NCBI RefSeq assembly: GCF_900496995.4
Contig: NC_044024.1
Coordinates: 17,176,698-17,240,697 of the forward strand
Source of the DNA: Aquila chrysaetos chrysaetos
Taxonomy: Eukaryota > Chordata > Aves > Accipitriformes > Accipitridae
Length of the DNA: 64,000 bases
Reading direction: 5' to 3'
The notes beneath the pieces were generated by a model. That model searched no databases. It was not told where the DNA came from and saw only the letters and a program-made list of their open reading frames with translations. The position numbers and the translations under genes were made by a program. Below are positions 41,387 through 56,300 of the stretch, piece by piece (the stretch's first letter is position 1; every line of letters begins with the position of its first letter).

Positions 41387-44300
41387 TTACGGTGTATAAG
41401 GTGGTGGCTTTTCAAAAGGTGGAAAATACGGTGGCGAGTAACGAGGCGGCGCATTAGACGACCACATATAGCTGGGAGACGGCGACACTGACTGGGGGTC
41501 ATCGGAGAGGCCTGAAGGAGTGGAGGCTGGAAACATGCTGGAATGCTGCAGGGAGACAGCAAGAAGGCTGTAACGTAACCACTTCTTAATGTAAAGGACC
41601 CTGGCAAATTGATACTTCATTATCAAGTGGTGCAAGATTAACATTTCAAGGTTCACTTCTGCAAAACATATGTACATACAAATAAGTATTCAAATAACTT
41701 GTTGCATTCAAGGTAAGCACAGCCTGTGAGTAACAGTTTTGCATAATGAGACTCCTTAGACCTAAAACTGAAGAAGGCATTTAAAAAAAAAAAAAAAAAA
41801 ACTCTCTCATCACTTCTGTGTACCTACTGCACAGAGGCCAGACAACTGAAAACTGATGAGTCTCTCTCACATCTTGGGTTTCGCACATCAGCCAGTAGTA
41901 ACAATTAACAGGCTGCAGATAATTTGTTTTTACACTACTTCTTCCCTTCATCACAAATAAAAAGCGCCCAGAAACTAATGATAACAAAATAATTTATTCC
42001 TTCAGGAAGTAAAAAGCTTGAAAAAGTGGAGAAACAAAATTTGTGCATGCCTGAAGATTAATTTCTGCTCTCCAAAATACCTTCCTTATCAAAAATACCT
42101 TAGGTCTAAAGCCTGAAGTCATACGGCGCTGGCACTGTCAGAGACCTGCGTACAGGCTGCGTCCTGTCCAGAAACAGGCTGGACAAGTAGGCAATGAAAT
42201 AACAGTCGCTTGCATTCGCTCCTCTGGCCGCTAACTCACCGTGGTTTTATCCCCGACAGTCACGCTGAGCCCCGCGCTGCTGCTGGCCATCTGGCCCACC
42301 CGAACGAGCCACCTGCAGAGCCAGCGGCGTCGGAGGGCGCTCGGCCGGACCGCCGGCACCACGCACCCCTGCACCGTCCTCGGGCTGCGGGCGCGGGCTG
42401 CAAATCCCAAACGTGCCCGGCTTAAGGCCCCGGCAGAGACGGAAGTGTGAGGAGGATTTGCACTGTGCTGCAAAAGGGGAGCGGGGGTGCGCGGCGAGGG
42501 TCCCGCGCCAGGGGCGGCGAGGCCGAGCTGTACGCAGTGGGGACAACGTACAAGGTCGGAGGCGACCATGTAGTTTTACCTCGGTGGGCGGAGGGATGAC
42601 GGACTCTGCAGTAATAGCCGGTTGTTTTCAAACAGCGCCTTTTTTGTGTCGTTCCCCTAACACCAACCGGTGATGGTTTATTAAGCGGATATACAGACCA
42701 CGAAAGCCCAGCCTGCTCATCGAGGACCTCGCAGAAAGCCGCACAAACCGTTCCCGTTTTGAACAACACAACAGCTCTTCCATCGCGCTCCAGTTCACCT
42801 AAAGCCCAACGGGCGGCAGCCCCCGGACCGCAAGGACATTTGGAAGGGCACGGCCGCGGCGACACGGCGCCGGCACTCGTTAGCAAACGCGGCCCTGGGT
42901 TTTCGCTGGTACAAAGCGCCTGCGCCCGGCTGCCTCAGCCGCAGCCACACGTCCTGGAGGAGAGCTGCTGTGGCTGCAGGCAGCAGCCTGGCTTTGTCAA
43001 CGAAGCCGGCGGCTGGGAAGATGGCACTAATTCCACTTTCGACGGGGTGAAAGGCAGAGAAGGCCAACGCTCGCCTGCGTTCTCTCGTCAGAGCCAAACG
43101 TGGCTCAGAGCCTGCAGAAGTCAAAACGCTGCAGGACTGAGACTTTCTCACCCGATTGCCCCCAGCCAAGCACACGGAGTGAGGAGTAAGATACCGGCAC
43201 TACTTCTACCAGTGCCCTTTCCTCCTGCCCGGTTCCCGTCACGGACGCCTGCAAAGCCCTGCTGCCTTCCTCACCGTGACCAGCTGGCTGGACTGTCATT
43301 AGCCGTGGCACACGTGGTGGCCGCTGCAACACCCATCGACTTGTGGTCCCCCAAAAACCAGAGCTGGATCTGCCATTTATGGAGTTGTGTGTGAAAGCCA
43401 GGCTCTTGCAGGGGCACAGGCTTCCTTAGAAATTCTGGAATGTTGGGGTTTTTTTTTCCTGTGACAGATGTGTGGGATGAGTGGGAGGCACTGACTCGGC
43501 AAATTCTTGCACCAGAGGGAGTGCAGCCTTCAAAAAGGATCTGAGAGGCAAGGCTGGGCTTGCTCCATGTGCTGTAGGATGGCAGGGGAGAAGGTGCCAG
43601 TGTGGTACAGACACTGCTCGGGTCAAGAGTAGGGCTCAAGGCGAGAGAGAGTCTCCACAGCCAGAGGCCTCAGCTAATGCTTCATGCAGGACCTCAAGTT
43701 CCCTGGAAGATAAGCAAGGCTCAGACTTGGAATTGCATCTGAGAGACTTGGCTATTTTAAATTTGGATTACCTCAATTTATTCCCAGCTCTTGTGCCGGC
43801 TCCTAAACCAACACCTGTGCTCACAGCAGTGAGACAGAGAGAGACTTTCATCTGTCCGGCTGAGCTGTAAGTGTTAGCAGAGCCCCAACAGTACTTCTAG
43901 TTGAAAAGCAGGGCAAATCCACCCATGCTGAGCTCTCTGCTGGTACTGTGGCTGCAGTACGGACAAACCCCGAGTTAAACAGCACTTAGCACCAGCCGAG
44001 CGGCTGAGAAGAGGACTTCGCAGCAGAGCTTTGTTTGGTATGCGCTGAGGTTGGCATTTTTGTAACCGTAAAGAGTTGCACAACACTAGTGACTGTTCCA
44101 GGTTGCATTATTCTCAAAAATGAGTCACAAATTTGTATAAATAAGTCCTAGAAATTCTGATGTAAGTGTTCAAATACTTCTAGGAAGCCCTGACAACAGT
44201 GTTGTCTAGTGGCACTAGCAGTAAAACCAGAAAAGTTTAGATTCACGTTATCTCTAATGCATGGCTCTGATGAGGGAGATGGTGGCTATCACAGAGCACA

Positions 44301-47300
44301 CCTCTCTGTTCAAGTCCAAGACCTTAAGCTCTTGTTAAGAAAAAAAGTCTCCATCCCTGATGGTTGCAAAGAAAACGTATCATGTGTTAAGTTAACATCA
44401 CCACTGTGGTAACATCCACCTGACAGAAGACCTGAGGAGGAAATGTGCGCATCTGCTTCAACAAATCAAAGCTGATGTTGACAGCAAGGTTCACATGAAA
44501 TCATCATTTCCAACAGCACAGCTCCATCACTCAGAAGAGGCAGGGACGCATTGCAGCAGAGGGGATGTTTGCAGGGACCCTTCTTAGACCAGCTTAAGCG
44601 TGTGGAAAAAAACCACAACAGAATAGCTTTTCAGTCAGTATGTGTCTTCAGGAGCTCAAATAGCTTGTTTCCAAAAGCTCATCTGTTTCTTTCAGACATA
44701 GCAGTTGGCCTAATAAAAAGTAGCACCTAAACACCTCGCTTTGCCTCTATGCTCAGTGCATTGCAGGTCCCAGAGGCAATGCCTTTTTTTAATGTGGCCT
44801 CTACCAATGAACAACGGGGGAGGCAAGCAGTAGGTTCTGTTGCCTTTTCTTCAAGGACAGCTTTCAGGAAAACACTGCCTTAGTAAGGGAGAGCACTGCC
44901 AAGGACCAACGCCTAGTACAAAAGATTTGGTATTGTCTGCAGGAACAGGAAAATTAAACTGTGTGAATGACGGGAAGACATGCCTCCAGAGTCCTGCAGA
45001 CCAGCTGGATTTAACCTTGCCGCTAAACAAGAAAACATCCTCTAATGTTCCCTACCTGAAAGTCGTATGCGGAGTAGGGAGGCAGGTGAGGAGTGCTGTG
45101 GTAGTAGGTGTTGTAAGATGTCACCTGCGGCCTTGAGTAGTAGGACACCGAAGGGTGTGCATTTTCAACCGTACAGTTCAGCGTAGGGAGGGAAGGAGTC
45201 TGTTAAAACAAAAAGAAGAGAATCTCAGGCCACTAACAAAGTCACAGAAAGCTGACAGCTGAATGAAAGCAGAAGTGATTTAAAGGAGTCCTGTGTGTCT
45301 TTAGAGCTCAACTCTGTTGAATTAGCAACTGGCAATCTGGTTCCCTCTTAGGCAGCAGGTAAGTCCAGAGGTCATTTCATTCCTCAGCCACCTATTGTTT
45401 CCCCTGAGATTCCACAGAAGAAGCTGGCAATAGCCCAGTGCACGCCAGTACTCAAACAAAACAACTGTTCAGGTTGCACCTTCACAAGTAGGAGAAAGAA
45501 TCCTTTAATTTTGATTACTCTATTTTTTAGGGCATTTTGAGATCAGCATATTTCAACTCCTCTTGTACTGCTGTTCACAGACACTTCTATACATCTTTAT
45601 TTGCAGAGGTTTACAGGCTGTCTGGTGTGGATCAAATTTCAAAAGGCCGCGATGCACAGCTGGGAACGTGTCTCCTGTTTTGTTTGCGAAGACCTTGGTA
45701 AGTCTGCAAAGAGTGCAGGAAAGTTCAGAGTTCTGAAATAAGGCACCCTTAGTACAGGGCCCTAGATTTGTTTGTAAGAACAATGTATTGCCAGGCCAAC
45801 AAATGCTCTTTTCTGGGTGCCTCAGTTTGTGTTATTCTGAATGAGTCACAACAGACTGAAAAAAACCCCAAATTTATCTGTTGAATGTTCAGTTCTCTCC
45901 ACTGAATTGTCCTCTGCAGAACAAAACTGTGTGGAAGGTAACAGGCAGCCTGGTTAAGTGAGGGTATTTCAAAGCTCATGTTGTCAGAACAGCATTTTTT
46001 TTCATTATCTGAAGTTTGCAATCTTTCACCTGGTTTTGGTCTCCAGTTCACCCTCTCAGATTCTGCACCATGAAGAAACTAGATGGAGAGTTTCAGCCTA
46101 ACACAGCTGCTTAAACAGTCTGTAAAGCTCAGAACCCTACTACTGCTATAAAATCATCATTCATGAGCAACCACCACACATTTCCTTGTAAAAAGTCAAT
46201 GCTATGAAAAGGAATATCAGTTTTTAAGAAAGAGCTTATTTTCATTCATCCTGGTATTGCCAACACCTCTGAGAAACTTCCTTTTGAAATTACAATCTCC
46301 CAATTCTGTTCATCTTTTCTAATTGTGATCGGGGTGGTAACGTGGACTGTACTTAAGAAAAGATGTACTTGAGAAGTGATGTACTTAGGGGGTGATTTAC
46401 TTACAAGACCACAAAGGTCTTGTGAAATAAGATATCCTTTGTATATACAAGGCATGCCTTGCTAACAACTGGGCCCCTGAAGGAGAACTAGAAGACTGAT
46501 AAGAAGGGAACATCCTACCCCAGGAGGCGCCAAGAAGTTGAAAAATTGCTAATAGGCATGAAGTCAGCAAAAATCTTTGATAACTGGAGGAAAGGTAAAG
46601 GTGGCAGGGGGAGATCACGACCACCGACTCAATTCAAGACTAAAAGACTTACCCCCCCGCCTCTCCTTGAGCATGTGCTGTAGAATAAAAGAACACTGTA
46701 CCTTTAATTCGAAGCGGGGAAACTTTAACCCAATAGAAACTGTGCTAGATAAGCAACTACCAGGAATAGTTTTGGGGAAGAACTTTGCAAATTGAATATG
46801 TATAACTGAACTGTATAAAGTGCTTGCCTGTTTAGGCATGAGGTGTGCTAGCTTTGCGGATTACCACCTAGCCCCCATCTTTGCGCAAACATGAATTGGA
46901 ATAAAATACCTCTGCTCTGTGTGTATATTGGCGTTTCGCACACCGGGTAAACCACCCCACTTGTGGGATAACAACACCAGATCAGAAAAGTGAATAATTT
47001 CCACTTTCTCCTTACAGTTATTTCAAACCTTTCTTTCCAGCCTGACTGCAGTGATGCATAGATCATTTGCACTGAAATGCCAATAGCTGTTTTCATGATT
47101 ATATTTAAAAGGCAATTTGCCTGATTTGTTTTGTTTAATGCACAAAGAAATTGGTACCATCTTACCATGTCTTTAAAGCCTCCAAGTATTGCTGCTGTAA
47201 TGATCCCTAGGAATAGTCCCACTATGTTCAGAATCGTTGCCGACCAAAGCAAGTGGTAAAGGTGGATGATATCCTGGCAGCTGCTGACATCAATGTATTC

Positions 47301-50300
47301 ATAGTAGCCTCCAGAAATCTCTACTCTGCTAGATTAGGGAAAAAACCCAACAATAATGATAAAAAAATGCACCACACATCATAAAACCTAAGCACTTCTG
47401 CTGGACAGTAAAATGCATTCTGCAATTTAATGATAGCCTTAACCTAACTACCAAGGGAGTGGAGATAAAGCCTGCTAGATCCCACGCTTGTGGCATCTGA
47501 GATCTCCCTGCACAACAATGGCAGAAGATGGCTCGATCTGTTGTGAAACAAACAAGTCCTGCAAGGCCTGCAAATACCCAAATTACCTTGAGCCTGAATC
47601 TGCCTCTTACTTCTATCACCCGAAATCTCCACAGATCCTGGAGGCTTCCCAAGGACAAACCGCTCTTGGAATTACCCAGGGAAGTCAGTCCGTGCCCCTC
47701 AGGGCAGCACTGGCTCCTCACCACCACCACAAGATGGGCACAGGACAGCACAGCTGGGCTTGGCCAAAAAGCACGTCCAACTCGGCCGCTCTGCTCCAGC
47801 TGCCTGCACTTCGCGGCTCTACAATGGCACGGGCTGGCAGGACCCCCGGGGACCTGGCAGAGACAGGTCCTTCTGCTCGCATTTTTAAGCTTTTCCGCAT
47901 GCAGAAAAGAGATGGAGAAAACTCCGTTGAATCCACTTAGGTCATTATTTTGGAAAGGGAAAAGCGGCTCCCGCAACATGTGGGCTGGAGCCTCGCAGGC
48001 GGGATTCTTCAGTAATGACTTCTCTCTGACTGCCGCTTGGGGGAACAGGCTGGCCTTCGGCGTAGCCTACCAGATGTCATGGGCTACAGCAAATTCCCCT
48101 TAAGAAAACATATTTATCGGGGGCAAACAATACCAAGGGCTTACGATTTACTTACCTCCCAGCTCACATACGGGGTTAGGCTCAAACTGCACAAGGGCTT
48201 TGAGAAAATGGGGAAAAACAAGCTCATATTAAAGGCCAAGAAGCAGGAGATCCAGGCTCAGCTCCTCAGCAGACTCTGCAAGGCCTGCAGGAACCTGTCC
48301 CCTTTCACAAGAGCCGCCCTCCCTCCCTCATTACTCAGTTTCTTCTTTTCCTTTTTTCCATATCTTCTTGTAGCAGGCCACTGCAGCAGACATTGCAATG
48401 AGGCAGGGATTTCGAGCACAGTCAAGGCAGAGCATAACCACAGGTTGTAAAAACCTGTATGTTAGCCTGCATGACCTCTGTATAACCTGAGCACATACCA
48501 TGACTGCCTTTAACAATGAAACCTGTATGTACTGTTTGCAAGAGTTCGTTCCTATGGAGATGTGCGAGAATGTAAAGCTCTCAGAGAGCCTTGGTTTACC
48601 ACCAAGAACATTTAGCATTGTACAGCATGTACTTATCAACGGGAAGGGGACTGTCCGCTGCCAACACAGCCAGGGTTCCCAGCATTCAGAGGAATGAAAG
48701 ACCACTGTCACTTTTTCTATAATTTCCATCCTTTACTTAGTATGTGAGCTAACCAGCCTTGAGCGTCCATGCCTTTCTTCCTGAGATCCCAAAGGAACCA
48801 GTACCTCCCCAGTGCAGAACACTTGTGTGGTACTAAGCAAGATTGAGATGATAACAACTGATATCTTATATCAGAGAGGGTAAAATGGGTCAGAGGCAAG
48901 ACCCTGAACCAGCCTGACTGCTGGAAAAAAAAAGAAAAAAAAGAAAAACCATACAGAAAAGTTACAAATTTTTCTATTCCAATCACTTCTCTGTGTATCG
49001 CTCTCTTCAGCTAGTAAAAAGGGATCGTGTTCTGTAAACTGTCACATAAAAGTGTGAGCTTCACCCCTTTGCAGTGGCTTCCACAGAAACAAAGTCCTAC
49101 AGAGATCAGGGATTACCCTTCCCAGCATGTGGAACCACCCTCTCCCAACAGCAGCTTTTGATCTTCCTCCACCACAGTCAATGATTTAAGTGGGGGCCAG
49201 CCCAACTAAGTACTGTGAGAAATGCTAAGCCTGAAACAGCCCTAGGCAAGAGCCAGCACTAAAAAAAAAAAAAAAAAAAAAAAAATCCATTTATTAATCA
49301 CTTGCTGACACACATTAGACACTCCAAATGATATAAGCAGCACATGCTGTAAATTAAGTTGGCTTAGGCACAGTAGCCAGATCTAATGATGGTGTGATCA
49401 CCACGCAGCAGTTCTCGATTGGTAACCAACCCTCTGACTCATCTTTGCACAGTGCTGGTACACCTTCCAACCTCTTGTGACCATGAAAGATATTCACTGG
49501 GCAGAGAGGAGACTGATTTATGAACACGCAGGTGGCACTGGCCTGCAAACTCTCCTCCCTGTTAGCAGAGTGGGGAATGAAACAGTGACAAGGTGAGGAA
49601 GAACAATGTCCCAGTTTTTACATCTTCAGGCTTTGAAAACAAAATAAAACCCAGCGAACAAGCAGTGCCAACAGAGAAGGAAGGTATTAGGACAAGCGAC
49701 ACTCAGTAGGGGAAAAACTGGGGAAGGCACCAAACATGGAAGTAACAGAAACTCCCACCTTCTTCATTTTTCCAGCTGGGGTGGCCCAGATCATGCTCAC
49801 CCGTAGCTGGAACGGCTTGAGTGTATTTCATACACCCCTTTACTTGGTTATCTTTTGCCTGGGATTCCCTGTGGCTAGCAACCACAGTTTAAGATCCCTT
49901 CCCACAACAGCTGTCATTAGCTGATACTTTGCTCGTGCCCTATCCTGGCCCTTCAGACACCTGCAAACCAGCATGACCACTGCTCACCCTTCCCACGGCC
50001 AGGAATGGTGTTTTTAGCTTACTCACTTTCCACAGTTATACAGGTCACAACAGAAGCAGGTGTTGGTTTTTATTTTTGGTGTGCAGGGTGCACGGCGCTG
50101 TGGGTGACAGATTGCCTGTGTGAATACAGAAAAAATACATAAAGCACATAAGGACATAATCACCAAACATGGTTTCTGCTGCTAGTTGGCCTGCTCTACG
50201 TGTAGATTTCGCACTGATCTCCAGATTAGCCTCAGGCAGACTTTTCTTTCCTTATCTTGCAGCACAGCTCTTACAAAGCACACAGTTATACTGGAATAAA

Positions 50301-53300
50301 GATGCACTAGACTAGAACAGACCAGTGTTTCCTTTCACCATGGGGAAGTCATAGATAAGCATGTGCCTGCATAGGAAGGGGGTTGTGCAACTCTTACAAG
50401 CAGCCAAGACCTTGCTGAACTAACACTCCTCACCACACAGCAACTCAGAGCAAAGAGTTGTCAGTAGGGTGATAAAAACTGAGAGCAAGATTCCCATATT
50501 GGTGAATAACTGACTAAAGCAGTTAATTGTCTGCCTGTGCGTAGTAACACCCAAGCTCACACGCATGGTCCTTGGGCTGAAAAGCGAATGGATCCCACTA
50601 CCCCACTAGGTAGTATTTACTTTGCACCTCAAGCAGGAATTTTAATTTGGAATATAGTGGTTATTCAAAACTACTTGGGAACTTGTGAGGAAACCTCAGA
50701 GAGACTCTCAGTGCACAGCAAAGGCAGCCAAAGATGTCCACACACACTATCAGCATGTAGCAGGAACATCCATTCCCAACAGTATTCTCTTTGGAGAAGA
50801 CAATAGACTGCAGAGGTGCAGAGGCCGGTATGTGTTGCTCGTATCCACAGAAATTACTGCTGTCTGAACTCTTAACCCGCCACCCTGCTCCTGTAATGAA
50901 TGCACAGCTGAAGATCTAGAGAAACGTGTCTTTTCCTACCCCCCATCCCCTCCTCTCAACCTGCTCCTTTGCTAATGTGGCAGTACCAAGCGTGGAGGAA
51001 TTCACTCCTGGAGTCCTCCCAGCACCCTGCTCCGGCCCCAGGCCCAGCCTCCCACCCCCTCCTCGCTTCGCAGACCTCCGGGACACCGGAGCAGCAGCCT
51101 GGCAGCAGGTTCCTCCACCTGCACCATGAAGCTGATGCCTTCACGGACGCAGCACAGCCAAACCTGCTCTTACCTCCGGTGGGGTCGTACTCTTGGAGTA
51201 GTACTGACATCGCCCCGCGTACAGCGGCCTCAGATCCTGCCAACGAAAAAAGCACCAGGCTTAGCACCGCAGCAAAATCAAAATCAGCTGGCTGGTCTGG
51301 GGAAAGGGGCCAGGCTTTGGAGAGACCCTGCTCTCGCATCAGCACCTCAATACAGTGGCTGTTCTGCAACATCCCCACCCACAGCAGCCCCCCTGAACCC
51401 CAGGTGATGTTTAACCCTGGTCCTTGGAGGCATGTATTTGTTGCAGCTCACATGGGAGGAGCAGGCTTTTAAGTCGGGCTCGTTTGGGTGAGGGCGGCCA
51501 CCCTGAACTGAATGATTCATTCCTCATCCCCTCAGACACAACCCAGGGCTGCCTGATGGCGTTTCCAAGGGTTCTTCGTGCTGAATCATAACACTTTCTC
51601 ATTTGTTGGCAAATTTGTCTCTCTGGGCTCTTGAGTGGCTTGTGGGAAAGCTCGGGAGGATTACCAGTGGCTCAGCCTAAAAACACGCATTAACGTCTCA
51701 CTTTGGGGCAGCCTGGTCCCTAGGGAAAAACGTCAGGGAAAGCAACGTCGGATGCGTATTCACACCAGCGAGCCCTTCCCAGGAGCAGCTGGACCTGCTT
51801 TCTGGGAATCTGATTCAAAACTCGGGGTGGCAGGGCAGCGGCTGCAGCAGGCGATAGGGGGAACACTACGTGCTAGCATGGCAGGAGCACGTCTCCAGCA
51901 AGATGGTGACATCTTTGGACTGTTAGGGGGTGAAGCGAGGCCAAAAGCACGTCCGTTTATCAAGAGGCAGAAACCAGAGCCCTTGCTGTCCCAACTGCTC
52001 AGCTCTGGCCGCCTCAGACATGCAGACATCCCCAGGGCCAGGCGGGAGGAGGTGCCAGCTCATGCCATCACCCGACCATGAGGTCAGCACCTAAAAATCC
52101 CAGAGCAAGTCTGCAGGGCTCAGACCCACATGGCCAGGATCAGGAGTCGAAGGAGCTTCACCTTTTTACCAAAGCTAATGCTTTACATGCCCTCGCGAGG
52201 GGGGTCAGAGATGGCCAAGACTTGCTGGTTGCATCCAGACAGACAGAGACCTATCATGCAGCTGAGCGGAGCTGCCCTTTGCTCTGTCAGCAAATCCTGC
52301 GTCCAGCCGTCTTTCTACCATTGGAACACTCAGGGGCAGGAAAGGGGAGCTGGCTTTACAAGGAGAATAATGAGCCAGCTGACACGGGGAGTTTCCACTT
52401 CATGGGTAATTCTGACCTTCTGAAATTCCTTTCCATTCTGATCACAAATAAACCCCAAATTGATCTTTTTAATCCCATTTTGCCAAAAATTTCAAAAAAA
52501 AGTCATCAAACTGCAGAGTTGCAGGACAAAAATCTGTTTGCAGTTATAAATTTCAATTAGAAAGTTGAAATGGAATTGTGTTTTTTCATTTCTATACTAA
52601 TAACTGAAGCTTTTGCATGTCCCACTGTACTAGCAGTTGGTCGTGACAGCAGTAGCTCGTATTTTTTAAGTCATCTAATGGAAACTGAGAACCTACTGCA
52701 AGTGCTTCCTGTTTATACTGTAATGCTTTAACGAGCTTCGTATCAAATTGCTTAATTCTACTACAACATCCAGTGGTTTAATCAGCATTAAGAACTACCT
52801 CCGCTAACATTTAAAATACAATAGAAGCTACTGCTCATATATTGTCTCTTGGCAATAGCTGTAATTCACATTACATCTTACAGTTTTGAGACTCAGTAAA
52901 CACATAAAGCATACACAAAAAACTAAAGCAAAGTTTTAAGATCTTAATGCTTGCTGCTAATTTCAAAATATTTTTGAAAAACTGATACATTTTTCTAAAG
53001 TTTGTGATTTAAAACAGCATTCAGCACATGACATATATTTATAGGGCTTGATGTGGCCTGATATGGGATTACGGACACCATCACTTGTTTTCCTAGAGGA
53101 AAAGCATCGCAGGACCTGTGTTCTCCTGGAAGCACTTACTATGTGTCTGGCAGCAAAGACGCCGTCTACTATGGCACAGCAGAACGCAGCAATGACGCCA
53201 AAGCTGATGAAGACGATCGATGCAACCAGCTGAGAAAGGAAAACAAAGCAAAGTATCATCTGCCTCTCCACAACCAAGCATTTCGTGCCTTCTCTGCAAG

Positions 53301-56300
53301 GATACGTAAACCACAGTCAATAAGCCCTCAAGCAATCAATGACCCAAACGTTTGCCCAGGCTGCACAGACTGGTCTCATTGAAGGCAATGGGATGTGCGT
53401 CTCAAAGGAGAGCGTCTGCTCCTGCAAGGCGGCAGGAGTAGTAGCCTTGTGCCAGACTGGTTCTCTGGGGACTTGATATTGTAATGCAAGTTTTTCCGTG
53501 ACTCCAAAGCGCTAAACTTAGGCTGAGGATACACTTCCTTTCCTGGCTGCTGCTGTCCTTAACTCTTCCCTGGAGAGAAAGAAGTGGATTTCTTCTCTCC
53601 CCATCCTGGAGTGCTGTGGGGAGCTGCTCCTGTGAACGCTTCCCAGGCTGTAAGGACACAGGAGACTGCTGTATGCAAACCTCTCTGGTAGGACTACGCC
53701 TTCAGGAAACAACGTTTTCATGCAGCCATAAACACAAAGCCACGAGACCAGAAGACAGGTGACCAGCCCACGCCATCGGTGTTGTACACCCTCATGGCAG
53801 CCTGACTGGGCTCCTCAGTGCCGGGTTGTGGGGAACGAAGCCCACAGGTCCTCCTCCCGCCTTGGAGCTGCAAGGAGAGAGATCTCCACCTTCAGCTCAA
53901 GGAGGTAAGTCAGACAGGTCTGATCCTCTTCCACTGGCCCCATCGTGGCCATTGTTAAAGTTAGGGTGAAAGCAATCAGAAGGTAAACCTGAAATACTCA
54001 AACCCCAACCCAGGTATGAGAAACAAAGTCTCTACACCCGTTACGCCACTTTAAGCACCACCTCTGCCAAAGTACCAGTGCTCAGCTGGGGGAAACATGC
54101 ACAAGTGCTCACACGACCCATCTCCTTGCTCCCGAGCAGCAGCTCAGTTGCTGCCAGCGGGGTCCAGACCAGTTCATCACACACAGAGCTCCCAATACTG
54201 ATCCCAATCCCCCTCGCCAAAGCACATTGGCGATACCGACAGAGCTGCAGAGGAAGGGCAAGCACGGCATTCAAACAGGCAGGTTCACAAAGTCAATAGC
54301 TTGGGGAGCAGCAGTATTTCCGTTTAAAGAACTGAAAGCTTTATTGGGTTTTTCCCTAGTGGTTTTCCACTCCAGCGATCACAGCCTTCAAGTGTTGGTC
54401 ACTGGCAGCTGTTAAAAACTGCTTCCCCACAAGTACAAAGGTGACTCTGGTCATCGGGAGCTTTGAGCAATAGTAAAAATCGCTAATAGCACAAACACAA
54501 ATGTAACAGCTTGGCCAACACTGACAGATATCTTGGGTCTCCTGCCATGGGGATGTTTGTTTTAAAGCTCCAGGTGCTAAGTTTGCTTGAAAACCTTGGT
54601 TCCTGCCACTGCACCAAGATCCAGTTCTCGGAAAGACAAGCCAAACCCCTTGACAAACACAAGCCAGAAGGATGCTATTTTTAAAGTATGTCAGGATTTT
54701 TAGGTTAATCACACTGTTTTTACCTAAACCTCCTTCAGTGAAAACAGACCTTCCTCCAGCAACATCCACATGCAGACCAGGTCAGCTTGAGCAAGGACTG
54801 GAGAGGCAGGAGGGCTCACTTGGGACAGTGGAAATGGTCCCTGTACAATTGCTTACTTCAGTTAGCTTCAAAATAAGAGAAAATAAAATGGTTTTCTAGA
54901 TGAGGCAAGTATTCAAGACCTACACTGTCCTACTGCAAATAAAAACCGCAGCAGTAGACAGAGCAGACTGTGAAATTAACCCAATGACCATACAAACAAG
55001 TCACGGTCACTAGTAACAAGCTGTTACTGGAATATTAGATGCTGTGCCACGAAGTACTTGCAGATGGCAGCAGGTGACAAGTTTTCCAGGATCAGGTCCT
55101 ATGCTGGAATCCTGTTTCTGTCAGCTGTAAACACCAGCATGTCCTCCCCACTCAGACCCACACCATCTCCACATCTGGATCACAACTTGCACTGTCCGTT
55201 ACAGCAGTCACACTGTTTCACTACCACAACCAGTGAAACCACACAAGGGGAGAAAGCTCGACTTCTTACAGTCTTGGTGGAAGAAATTGGTTTTATGGCT
55301 TAGGTTTTTTCGTAGAGAGTTTAGTTTTTCTCTGTAGTGTCCTTTGTTTCATACATACATGCAGGAGGATATTCTCCCTAAATAGCATGACTGTTGGAGA
55401 TGGGAAGCAAGCCAAACACTAAATATATACAATTAGGGTATTTGTCGGTCACCCCTGCTTGCAGATAGGAGCTGCTAATATAGTTATTTAAAATAATACA
55501 AGGTTAATGATGATACTTTCGTAACAGCCCTACTAGGATATAAGGAACTGGTGTTAGAAATTGATTTGTTCACTTTGTTTACACATAGTTTCTCTCGGCT
55601 GGAGAAAGAAAAGCCTGAAAACCAAACACTGAGAAGTTATGATAAAGAAAATCAAACAGCAAATAAAACCATACAAATTCATTTAAAAAATCCCACGGTT
55701 TTCACCAAATCTCATGAATTGCCAACAAGATTTTTGATTTGGTGTTGACAATACTGTTACTGTAGCAAGCAGAAGTCCCTCTCAAGAGCTGTGTGATATC
55801 AGTGACTGGTCTTCACTCATCTAACTCCTGCTGAAGTCAGCCACGCCGAGTAGCGTTTGGACACGAAAGGACAAACTGGGTTCAGATAGTGCAGGAACCA
55901 CGAAGCAGAAGTGTCCCGGGCTGAGGTTCCCTTCAGGCCACAGTCCAGCGACACATGGGCTGTGAAGCTGTTGGTTATTACTTTTCCATGGCACGGACGA
56001 CTGTCACGAAGGCACGTAAAATGCTGACTCCTCACTTGAAAACTGCTGAGCGGGCAGCTCGGGTGTAAGTCAGAGCTGCCTGCGGCGCTGGCAGGCAGGC
56101 GATGCTGGCAGGCCGGCGGGCAGTGCCGCTGGGCAGCTGGCCTTCCCTGGGGGGGCGAAAGCTCTCCCTTACTTTGACAAGTGGGAAGCGCAGACGTGCG
56201 GCATGAAAGCCAATACGCTCGGGTGGGAAAAACAAGAGAGGTCTATTCCTGTCGGCAGGCTGGAGAGAAGTGAGGAGTGCTGCTTCAGGATAGCTCTCCC

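Noticed and set aside
42759-43394. 211-codon plus-strand frame in the TMEM255A intron CpG-rich block
   Set aside because: No domain or repeat signature, GC-rich context, and several overlapping frames of similar length on both strands.
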